From: Novosphingobium acidiphilum DSM 19966
GTDB taxonomy: Bacteria > Pseudomonadota > Alphaproteobacteria > Sphingomonadales > Sphingomonadaceae
Reading direction: 5' to 3'
Assembly: GCF_000429005.1 (NCBI RefSeq)
Contig: NZ_AUBA01000012.1
Coordinates: 58,845-122,844, forward strand
DNA length: 64,000 nucleotides
Numbering within the stretch: position 1 is the stretch's first letter; each line of letters opens with the position of its first letter. The notes beneath the pieces are model-generated. The model did no database searches. It was not told the DNA's origin and saw nothing but the letters and a program-made list of their open reading frames with translations. Shown here piece after piece: positions 49,201-61,200 of this stretch. The position numbers and the translations under genes are program-made.

Positions 49201-52200
49201 AGGTGCCCGGGTGCGAGCCTGAGTTTTCGAAGTTTCGCGCCGTGTTGTAATCGAACACGCTTTGCGGGTTGATCACGGTCCAGTTGGCAAACGTGCCGCT
49301 GCCGGTGGTGTAATTGACATTGACCACCAGGTGACCGTTGCTTGCGGTATAGCTTTGCACCGTACCGGTCATCGAATTGCCGACCCCGTCGGCGATTTCG
49401 ACGGTTTCACCCACGGTATAGCTTTGCGCCAGGCCCGTGCCGATGGTCAGCGTCTTGCTGCCGCCGCCGATTTGCAGCGATGTCGTGCTGGTCGTGCTGC
49501 TGGCATTGGTTTCCACCAACGAGAAGCCCTGCACGCCGCTGGGCACCGCGGTGACCAGATGCTGCGCCGAACCGGTTGCCCCGAAATCGGCCTCGAAATC
49601 GGTAATGTCGGTCGTAACGGTCTGGATGTCGACGTATTTGCCGGTCAACAGCCCCGACGAAAGCAGGCTTTCCGCGGCCAGCGCGGTCATGCCCGTGCCA
49701 TCGGCGTTCAGCTGTACCGTCACGCTTGCCGCGTTGGCCACCAGCGACGCCAAAGACCCGCCGGTCAGCGCGGTCTGGAAATCGGCCGCGGTGTCGGCCT
49801 CGGCATAGCCGGTGATCGCCGACAGGTTGGCCAGTTCGGCCGCCTGGGCGAATGTTGCAGATCCGGTGATCACCACATTCTGCGCATCGACAATCGCCGA
49901 ATTGACCGTGGCCGCGCTGGTCGCCGCCGCAACCGCTGCGGCGATGTTTGCCGCGCTGTCGGTCAGCGAATAGACCACGTGGCTGTTGGCAAAGCCGTCG
50001 AGCGTGATCGCCTGGCCGATCGTGGCCGGCGTGGTCGCGATCACCGCAGTGGCGTGCGACAGCACCGCATCGCTCGATGCGGCAAGGCCCGCTGCGGTGT
50101 CGGCCACCGCAAAGCTTACCGTCAGCGACGATCCGTCGATGATCGCGGCCTGCGCCGCGGTTGCTGCGGTCGATGCCTTGATCGTGGCGCCATCGGCGGT
50201 CAGCACCGCCTGCAAGTCGGCCAGGTTTGCGCCGCCGCCGCTGTTGGCGATGGCCGCGGCGATGTTGGCGGCGGTGTCATAGACGTTGCCGGTAACGGGC
50301 AGCAGCGCACCGATCCGGTCGGTGTGCAGTTCCGCCACGGTCAGACCCTGGGCGGCGTTGATGCTTTCGACGACGATGCGTCCGGTGGCATCGGTCTGGA
50401 TATGGTTGCCGTTGAGCTGTGCCGCGGTCAGTTGCAGCTGGGCGCTGTACAGACCGCTGATGTTGACACTGATCGTGGGCGCCACGCTGGTCAGATTGAC
50501 CGGATTGCCCGCGGTCACGTTGCCTTCGACGTTCAGCGTGCCGGTGCCGGCCAGGTTGAGCCCGGCATTCTGCCCGGGGCCGACCAGACCGCCGCGGATC
50601 TGCGAACCGTCAAGCGTCAGCGACTGGCCGGTGGCCAGCGACGGCAACAGCACGATCCCGTGGTTGTCGGTCAGTGCGCCAAGGCTGACCGCGCTGTCGA
50701 TCATCAGCCCGGCAAGCAGGGTCAGATCGATATTGGTGGTCACATTGGTCAGGTTGGTGACGTAGGACAAGTGTCCGGTGTCGTTGTCGGCCAGCTTGAC
50801 CGTGCCGTTGCCCGCCGACGACAGGTTGCCAAAATCAAGCGAGACAATCTGACCCGCAACCGTGGTTACGGCCTGTTCGGCCTTCAGCGTCAGGGTCGCG
50901 CCATTGCCGATCAGCACGGTGCTGGGCAGATTGACCAGCACCGCATCGGCGATGCCCGACAAATCGGTGCTTTGCGCAAAGCTGCCGGACACGTTGACCT
51001 GGCTGCCCGCAGCCCCGGTCAGGATCAGCTTGTCGGCGGTGGTGGCATTGGCCAGCTCGCCCGCATTGACGGTGATCGCCTGGTTGGCCGCCAATGTGCC
51101 AAACGCGATCGATCCGGTGCCGTCGCTGAACTGGCCGGCAACAACGTGCAGGTTGGCCAGATTGGTCAGATCGACATCGGCCGTGACGTGCGACAGGTCG
51201 ATCGTTGCATCAAGAGACCCGGTATCGTTGTCATACAACACCAGCGACGATGCGGTCCCGCCATTGGGGACAAGCATCGAAATGGTCTGTCCGCTGGCCT
51301 GGCCGACTTTCATCAGCAGCGTCGATTCGTCGAGCTGGATCGATGAATGGGTGTCGGACGCGCTGTCGACAAACGACATCGCGATATCGCTCTGGATGCC
51401 GCGCAGATCGACGGTCGAACCCATGGTGGGGTTGCCGGTGATGTCGATGCGGCTGGTGGTCACACCTGTGGCGTGGGTCAGATCAAGCGCGCCGGCCATT
51501 TCGGCGGCGGTGACATACAATGTCTGCCCGGCCACCAGCGGGCCGAACGACACGCTGTGCGTGCCATCGCTCAGCGCGTTGGCTTGCGACGTGGCGGTCA
51601 CCAGACCGCTCAGCGCCTGGACGTCGATGCTGGTCGAAACCCCGCTCAGATCAAGGTTTTCACCCAGGACCGAACCCGTGTCGCGGGTGATCAGCAACAG
51701 ACCCGCAGCGCCACCCGGGGTCACGCCATAGACCTGGCGCCCGTTGACCAGCGCGCCTGCGGTGGTCAACGTCACCGCATTGAGGATGTTGACCGCCGCC
51801 TGGCCGAAATTGCCCGTGAACGTCTGGGCGGTTTCGACATCGGCAATGACCTGGCCACCGGTTGCAAAGACATGCGACAGATCGGCCGAATTGTCCCCCG
51901 CGATCAGCGTGATGATCGCCGTCGCCGCACCGAAATCGATGTTGTTGGCAAAGTTGTTGGCCTGCGCATAGGTCATCGTCATGACCTGCGACGCGGCCAG
52001 CGTGCCCAGACTGATCGTGCCGCCGCTGGCATCGGACAGCAGCCCGCCGCTGGTCACGACCAGACCCTGCAACTGGGTAAAGTCGATGTTGGTGGCAACG
52101 TGGCTCAGATCGAGCGCCCCGCCCAGCACACCGCTGCCATTGTCGGCCAGCACCACGGTGCCGGTGTCGACGCCCTGCGCCTGCGTGCTGGCCAGATGCA

Positions 52201-55200
52201 GGCCCGACAGCTGTGCGGCCTTGACCGTCAGTTCCGCGCCGCTGATCGTTGCGCCGGTGCCGCCGTTGAAGGCCAGCTGGAACGCATCGCCCAGCGCGGT
52301 CAGATCGATGTTCTGGTTGTAATTGCCCACCACATTCAGCGTGCCGCCGCTCGAAGCGCCGATCGCGGGCGCGCCGTCCAGCAACTGGTCCACGCCCATC
52401 GACAGGCTTTGGCCCGCGACAAACGCCGGCAGCGTGATCGTGCCACCGCCGCTGTCGGTCAGCACGCCGCTTGGCGTGGACAGATTGGTCAGGCCGGTCA
52501 GGTCGATATTGGCCGCAACATGCGACAGATCGAGCGCGCCCGAGGTGTCGAGCGTGCCGTCGGTGTTGTAGGCAACCTTGACAGTACCGGTGTCGGCGCC
52601 GCTGTTCACCGCAGACAGGATGGTCTGGCCCGACAGTTGCACCGCCTTCATCGTCAGCGTGGCATTGGCCGAAGCCGTCCCGACAGTGACATGCGCGCCG
52701 CTGTCGGCGCTGAAATGCACCACCACGGTATCGGCCAGGCCGGTCAGATCGACATTGGCCGCAATATCGTTCTCGACATTGAGCGTGCCTGCGCCCGCCA
52801 CCGCCAGCGCATGGCCGGTCAGGTTGGCCGCAGCCGCCAGCACCGTTTGCGCCGCTGTCAGCGTGGGCAGCGTGATCGCACCGGTGGTGTCGGCAAGCAG
52901 ACCCGCGCTGTTCACAGTCGTTGACGACAGCGCGGTCAGATCGATGTTGGTGGCGATCTGGCCAAGCGCAATGGCCCCGCCCAGATTGCCGCTGGACATG
53001 GCGACAACCGCCAGAGTGCCGGTATCGGCGCCCGCGTTGACGCCCGAGATGATCGTCTGGCCCGAGGCCTGACCTGCCTTCATCGTCAGCGTGGCCGGGG
53101 TCGAGCTTGTCCCGACCATGACATGCGCGCCGGTATCGCCGCTGAACACCACCGACAGACCATCGCCGATCTGGCCCAGGTTGGCGTCATGCGCGATGTC
53201 GCCCGTGACATTCAGCGTGCCCGTGCCCGACAGTGCCAAAGGATTGGCCGACAGGTCACCCGACGTCACCGTCAGGGTCTGCGTCGCGCCCAGGCTTGGC
53301 AGGTAAACCGCGCCTGTGCCGTCGACCAGGCGGCCGTCGGTGTTGACGGTCAAGCCGGCCAGCGCGGTCAAATCGATATTGGCCGAAATATTGGTCAGCA
53401 ACACCGAACCGTCCAGCCCGCCATCGGCCATGTCGACCAGCGCAACCGTGCCGGTATCGGCCCCGCCGTTGACGCCCGAGATGATGGCAAGGCCCGAGGC
53501 CTGACCCGCCTTCATGGTCAGCGTGGCAGCCGCCGATGCGGTGCCAACCTGTACATGCGCACCGGCATAGCCGCTGAACGCCACCGACAGGCCGTCGGCA
53601 AGATGACCCAGGTTTACGCTTCGCGCGATGTCACCCTGGACATTGAGCGTGCCCGTGCCCGTCAGCGCCAAAGCGCCGCCGGTCAGGCTGGTCGCGCCGA
53701 TCGTTACTGTCTGCGTCGCCGCCAGCGTGGGCAGCGCAACCGTGCCGCCATGGCCGTCGGTCAGGGTGCCATTGCTGACAGCCATGTCCCACAGCCCGGT
53801 CAGATCGATGTTGGTCGCCAGGTTGGCAAGATTGAGCGCGCCGGTGGTGCCAAGCGTGCCATCGCTGTTGTAGACCACCATGACAGTGCCGGTATCGGCC
53901 CCGTTCGCAGTGGCGCTGGTGACACTGCGCCCGGCCGCCTGGCCGGCGGCCAGCACCAGAGTGGCACCCGACACCTGCGGGCTGGGCAGCGCCGCGCCCG
54001 CCGTGGTGATGAAGGCCACGCCGATCGGGCCGGCAATGTGGCTGAGGTCGGTGTAGCTGGTCAGCGCGGTGCTCGCCAGACGGATTTCGAGTGTCCCCCC
54101 GGTTCCGGTCATCTGGACCGGCGTGCCGGCGACAACCGCCGAGCCCAGGATCAGGACATTGCCGCTGGCCAGCGATGGCACCGTGATCGTGCCCGCCGAG
54201 CTGCCGGCAAAGGTGTTGTAATTGACCGAAAAGCCGGTGAGATCGGAAATGCCGCTCAGGTCAACGGTCAGGCCCGGCGTGCTGCCCGACACCGCGGTGC
54301 CGATCGCCATGCCGGCAAGATCGATATTGGCACTGCCCAGCGTGCCACCCAGCGCAACCGTCGGCGCATTGCCGCTGCTGAGCGAGGCGTTGGTCACCAC
54401 GTGGACGCTGCCCGCGCTGGCGGCGTTCATCGCCAGGACATCGCCCTTGGCCAGCGACACGGTGTTGTTGGTGCCGAACGTCGGCGTAACCGACGCCGCA
54501 AGGTGGGTCAGATCGATCGTCCCGGCGGCGTTCACGATCAGCGTGCCGCTGCTGTTGAGCGCGCCCGTCACATTGACAATGCCCGCACCCGCCACAGTCA
54601 GCGCCGTACCGGTGGCCGCGCTGGTCGCCAGCAACTGGCTGGCCGTCACGGCCAGCTGTTGCCCGCTGGCCAGCGTCGGCATCGTGCCAAAGCCGATCTG
54701 GCCGCTGGCGGTCGACATCGCTGCACCCGCAAGCGAGATGTTGCTCTGCACGTGGCTGAGGTCGATCTGGTTGGTGTAGGTGCTGGTCAGATCAATCTGG
54801 CCCAGCACTGCGCCCGAACCGAGGTTCTGGACATGCGCGCCCGAGGCCGCGCTGGCCTGCAGCGTCAGCGTGTTCTGCGACGCCAGCGTGGCCGACGTCG
54901 GAATTTCGACCACGACCGAACCCAGCGCGCTGCCGATCGGCAGCGTGACGCCCCCGCTGGGCACGACCCAGTTGGCCAAGGCGGTGATGTGGCTGAGATC
55001 GACCGCAGCGCTGGGCGTTCCGGTCAAGAAGACCGTGCCCGCGCCGCCGATGGTGGCCCCGCTGGCCGCATCGACCGACAGGCCAAGCGATGCCGCGTTC
55101 CCGACATTGATCGTCGCATTGGCGATGCCCGCGACGGTACCCGTGATCGTGGCATTGCCGTCGACGTGGATCGTCGCCGTGCCGAAGATTGCGTTGTCGA

Positions 55201-58200
55201 GGATGGACCCGGCGGACAAATGGACCGAAGCGCTGCCAAGGTTGGCCGCTTCGATTGTCGCGTTGGCGCCGACATCGAGTGCGATCGTGCCCGATCCGCT
55301 GACATTGCTGAAATCGATGCCGCCAAACGTCTGGGCGGTGCCCTGGCCTGCACTGACCGTCAGCTGACCGCTGACCGCAATCGTCTGGCCGGTCATTTCC
55401 GCCGCATTCAGCGTGAACACCTGGCCCGAAGCGATCGTTGCGGGCAACAGCAGCGTATCGCTGCTCAGCAGGGTTACCTGCGTCAGATCGACCCACTGCA
55501 AACCGCTGCCGATATGGCTGAGATCAAGCACGGTGTTGGGGACTGGCGGATCGGTCACGGTCAGCCCGGTGGGCCAGGCGCCGCTGGCGGCATCGACCGA
55601 ATGGCCATTCAGCGCAAAGGCATCAATCGTCAGCGCGACACCCTGGGCCAGCTCGATCTGGACCGTGCCCAGAACGGCCGCCTGGGTAATCGTGGTGGGC
55701 GTGCCCGTGTTGACAATGCTGTAGACCGCAGTGGCGCCCGTCGCGGTGGTGATACCGCTGAAATCGGGCGCAATGGTCCCGCCGGTCGACACGATCGTCA
55801 GCGTGCCATTGTTCGCCAGCGTCTGCGTGGTGCCGGTGAACTGGTTGTCGTTGACCAGCAGCGTTTCGCCGGTGTTGACCGCGGTGGGCAGAATGACCGT
55901 GCCGCTGATCCCGGTCAGATCGACCGTGTGGCCCGATGTCACCGCCAGCGCACCCAGGTTTGGCGCGGTCGAACCGGCGACTGTGCCGTCAATCGTGATA
56001 TTGCCCGAACCCGCGATCGACAGCGTCGACCGGATCGAATTGACATCCGCGATCAGGTTGTTGCCGTTGAGCAGGATCCCGCTCAGCCGTGCCAGCGTCG
56101 TGGTGATGTTGGGGCTCAGGCTCGCATCGCTGAGATCGGTGCCGCCATCGAGCGACAGGCTGACCGCAACATTGCTGGCAATCCCGCTCAGATCGACCCC
56201 GCTCAGGGGGTCGGGCGTGGGCGAATAGGCGGGGCCGCCATGGCCGACCAGCACCAGACCCGCGCCGGTGGCGCCGTTCGCAGTGGTCAGGGTCAGCGCA
56301 CCGCCCTGCACTTGCGCGGTGTCGAGCGTGATCGTCTGGTTCGAAACCAGCGTGGGCAGCGTGATTGTCCACGGGCCGTTGCTGTGGGCGGTGTCGTTGT
56401 AGATCAGCTGCCCGTTGACCACCGTCAGGTCGGGAATATTGGTGAGGTTAAGGCTGCTGGTATAGGCGCTGAGGTCAAGGTTGTTGTGGATGCCGCCGCC
56501 GAAGAACGGCGTGATCGAGCCACTGGCCACACCCGCCTGGGTGCTGGTGGTGGTGGTGACCGCGGTCGCGGGCAGATTGCCCATGTCGATTTCGGCATTG
56601 CCGTTCAGCCCGACATTCAGCGTTGCCAGACCGGTGAAGGTCTGCGTGCTGTTCTGACTGTTGACGTCCTGCAGCTGCACCGAAGTGACCGCACCCGCGC
56701 TGGGGTTGCCATCGATCGTCAGTACGGTCGAACCCGTGCCGGCAATCGACTGGATCACGCCCGCCGTGTCGGTGTTCAGCGTGACATGCGAGACACCGCC
56801 GGTGCCTGCCAGCGCGTTCAGCGTCAGCGAATTGGTGACCGAAGGCGCGCTGCCGCCGCCGCCACCGCCGCCGCCCATCGACGAGCCGCCGCTGCTTGAC
56901 GCCAGCGACATCCCGGTGACTGTCACATGCGACAGATCGACATCGCCTGTCGTGGTCAGCGCCACATTGGCGCCGGTGGTGGCGATCGTGCCCGAATAGA
57001 CGCTGGCGCCCGCGGTGCTGTCGCTCGCCGCGATCGAGATGGTGCCGCTTGCCCCGCCGGTCACGGTCAGCGTGCCCGAGGTCGCGCCGCCAGTGGCCGC
57101 AAGGATCAGCGCCTGCGAAGCCGGACCCGCGGTGCCGTCATAGGTGATGTTGGTGGCAACGGGGATGTTGCCCAGATCGACCGACGTGGTTGCGCTGTCC
57201 GCGGTCACGTGCGCCGCGGTCAGCGTGTCGTTCGACCCGATTGTCAGCGCATGCAACGCGGTGATGTCAGAGGTACCCGACGCGGCAACGTTGTCCAGTG
57301 TGGTGGCCACGCTCGATTGCGCACCAAAGATCGTCGCCGCCTCCGCCACGGTGGCGGTGCCCGTCGCATGGATCGTGCCGCCCGAGGCGACATGGCCGGC
57401 CAATGTCGCCAGTTCGGTCGAGCCGATCCCGGCCAGGTGGGCCGCGGTGTCGACAATGCCCGAAAACGTCACCGTCAGCCCGGGATTGCCGCTGGCCTGC
57501 GCGGTCAGGATGTCTTCGGCCTGCTGCGCGGTCACCGTCGTGGTGATGTTGAGCGCGGTTACGCCATGCAGCGTCAGCGGGTTGCTCGATGCGGTCAGCT
57601 GCGCGTCAAGCTGCGTGGCGGTATCGGTGATCTGATCGATCGTCGCGACAACACTGCCGGCTTCGTGCGCCTGGATCGCTTCGGCCTGCGCCGCGGTGGT
57701 GGTGGTGCCGGTTACGTGGATGCCGGTTGCGGCCCCCAGATAACCAAGCGTGCTTTCCCCCAGAATATGCGCGGCGGTGTCGGTAACGTTGAACACCACC
57801 GGCGTCGCAAAGCCGTTCAGCGCAACCGCCTGCGCGGCGGTCGAATGATCGTTGGTGGCAATCGTCCCGCCCGAGGCCAGATCGGCCACCAGCGTCTGCA
57901 GCGATCCCGAATTGATCGCGCTGACCAGCGCCGACGAAGTGTCGCTGATCCCGCCGATCGTGGTCGCACCGGTGGCGGCGATCGCGGCAATCTGCTGCGC
58001 CTGTACCACGGTGGCCGCACCCGTTGCGGTGATGGTCTGCGGTGCGTCGCTGGCGCCAAAGCTGGACGCGGCGGCGGCAATGTTCGCCGCGGTGTCGGTC
58101 ACGCTATAGACCACGGGCGTCGCAAAGTTCGACAGCAGCGCGCCATCGGCGGCATTGGCCGCGGTCGACGCGGCAATCGTGGCGCCCTGGGCCAGATTGC

Positions 58201-61200
58201 CCTGCAGACCCGACAGAACCGTATCGCCTGCGATCGCCAGATTGTGCGCGGTGTCCGACAGGCCGATAAACAGCGCGGCCGGATCGGCCGCGACAATATC
58301 GATCGCCTGCTGCACCGTCGGCGCGGTGGTGATCGTTACTGCCTGCACACCGGCAAAGCTCAGCTGCGGGCCGCTGCCCGTAACCACCGCGTCGAAATCG
58401 GCCGCAGTGTCCGAAATCAGCGCAATCGCTGCGGTCACCGCGCCTGCTTCGTCATGCTGGATCGTGTCGGCCTGCGCCGCCGTGGTCGAACCGGTGACCG
58501 CAATCGTGTTGGCATCGGCGATATAGCCGGTCGAACCCTGGCCGAGGATGGCAATGGCGCTGTCGGACAGGCCGAACGCCACCGGATTGGCCAGATTTTG
58601 CAATTGCGTCAGCGCAAGCGCGTCGGCTGCATCCGCAGCATCGGACGCGGTGATCGTGCCGGTCACATCGTGCAGCACGGCGTTCGCAGCGCCCAGGATG
58701 GCCGCAGTGGTATCGGTGATCGCGGCGATCGACAGCGAACCCGATCCGGCAGCGCCATACAGCGTGGCCGCATCGGCAACATCAGCCGTATCATTCGCGG
58801 TGACCGCCTTGCCGCCAAGGTACGATGATACCGTCAGCAGGTTCGCCGTGGTGTCGGTGACGGCGCTGAACGTAATCGGATGGCTGAACGCTTCGAACGT
58901 GGTGACCTGCAATGCCGTCGCGGCATCGTTTGTCGTCACGGCACCTGTCACCAGCGACAGGTTCGCGTCGGCAGCCGCAGCGATGTCTGCCGATGTATCA
59001 AGCACCGAAGCGACCGAGGTCGAGCCCGCCGAAGCATGCGCGATCGCGGCAATCTGGACCAGTTGTGCGACAGTTGCCGAACCGGTTGCGGTGATGTTCA
59101 CCGGCAGGTCGGTCGAGCCAAAGCTGCTCGCGGCTGATGCCAGCGCGCTGGCCGAGTCGTTCACGTCATAGACCACGGGCGTGGCGAACTGCGACAGCGT
59201 CGCGCCATCTGTGGCATTGGCCGCAGTCGACGCGGTGATCGTGCCGCCTTGCGCCAGATGCGTTTGCAGGCCGGACAATGTGGTATCGCCCGCAGCCGCC
59301 AGATTGGCGGCCGTGTCCGACAGACCGACAAAGGTCGCGGACGGATCGGCGGTCAGGATATCCTGCGCCTGCAGCACCGTGGGTGCGGTGGTGATCGTCA
59401 CCGCCTGCACACCGGCAAAGCTCAATTGCGGGCCGCTGCCCGTAACCACCGCATCGAAATCGGCGGCCGTATCGGTGATCTGGTCAACCGTTGCCGTAAC
59501 CGACGATGCTTCGACGGCCTGGATCTGCGCCACCTGGATTGCGGTGCTCGTGCCCGTCACCGTGATGGCATTGGCATTGGCCAGATAGCCGATCGGACCC
59601 GCACCCAGCAGCGCGCTGGCGGTATCGGACACACCGAACACCACCGGATGGGCCAGGTTCGGCAATTGCGACAGCGCATAGGCGTCGGCGGCGTCGGCCG
59701 TGCCGGACGCGGTGATCGTGCCGGTCACATCGTGCAGCACGGCGTTCGCAGCGCCCAGAATGGCCGCGGTGGTATCGCTGATCGCAGCAATCGACAGCGA
59801 ACCCGATCCGGCAGCGCCATACAGCGTGGCCGCATCGGCAACATCGGCAGTATCGTTCGCAGTGACCGCCTTGCCGTGCAGGTACGAGGTTACCGTCAAC
59901 AGGTTTGCGGTGCTGTCGGTGACGGCACTGAACGTAATCTGGTGGCTGAACGTTTCGAACGTGGTGACCTGCGCCGCCGTCGCGGCATCGTTTGTCGTCA
60001 CGGCACCTGTCACCAACGCCAGATTGGCGCCGGTAGCAGCAGCGATGTCTGCCGATGTATCAAGCACCGAATCGACCGAGGTCGAGCCCGCCGAAGCATG
60101 CGCGATTCCGGCAATCTGGGCCAGTTGTGCGATCGTCGCCGAACCGGTTGCGGTGATGTGCACCGGCACATCTGTCGTGCCAAAGCTGCTCGCGGCTGTC
60201 GCCAGCGCGCCGGCCGTGTCGACCACGTTATAGACCACGGGCGTGGTGTAATTCGACAACGCAGCGCCCTGGGTGGCATCAGCCGTATCCGACGCAACGA
60301 TCGTCCCGCCTTGGGCCAGATGCCCCTGCAACGTCTGCAACGACCCGTCGCCCGCCGTTACAAGATTGGCCGAACTATCATAAATGCCGGCAAAGGTGAC
60401 GGCGGTGTTGGGGTTTTGGTTGGCTTGTTCGGTCAGGATGATGCCGGCGAACGACACCGAAGGCGTATCGGTAATATCGATCGCCTCGACCCCGGCCAGC
60501 GTCAGGTGCGCGCTGGTCAGTTCGGCAACAAAAACGCTGCCCACGTCGGTGATCAACTTTATATCGGCGGTAACCGTCTGCGCTTCTGCAGCCTGGATTT
60601 GTTCGGCCTGCGGCACACTGGTCAGATGGCCGGCGGTCGAGGTGACAACGATACCCGAAGCCACGCCCAGGTAGGTGGTGGATCCCTGACCCTGACCAAG
60701 CAGGTTGTCCGCGGTGTCCGAAACCGTGAACACGATGTGCTGACCCGAATGGTTGGTATATACCGACAGGATAAACGCCTGCGACGCGGTTGCGTCATCG
60801 GATGCGGTGATCGTGCCGCTGACGTCAGTGAATACCGCTTCGTTGGCCAGCGCTGCCAGCGTCGCGGCATGATCTTCGATCGCAAACAGGTTCAGGCTCG
60901 ATGCGTTGGCATTGTACAGCGTCGTCGCATCGACCATGTTTGCCGTGTCGGTCGAGGTAACCACCGTGCCGTGCAGATATTGCGCCACCGTCAGCAGGTT
61001 TGCGGTCGTATCGGTGACCGCGGTGAAGATCACCGGATGGGTAAAGCTCTCGAACGCCAGAACCTGTTGCGCATCAGACACATCGGTGGTGCTGACCGTG
61101 CCGATCACCAGCGCGAATTCGGCATTGGTACCCGCAGCAATCGCCAACGAGGTGTCCGCCACCGCAGCCACGGTGGTCGTGCCCGTGTTGGGGGCATTGG

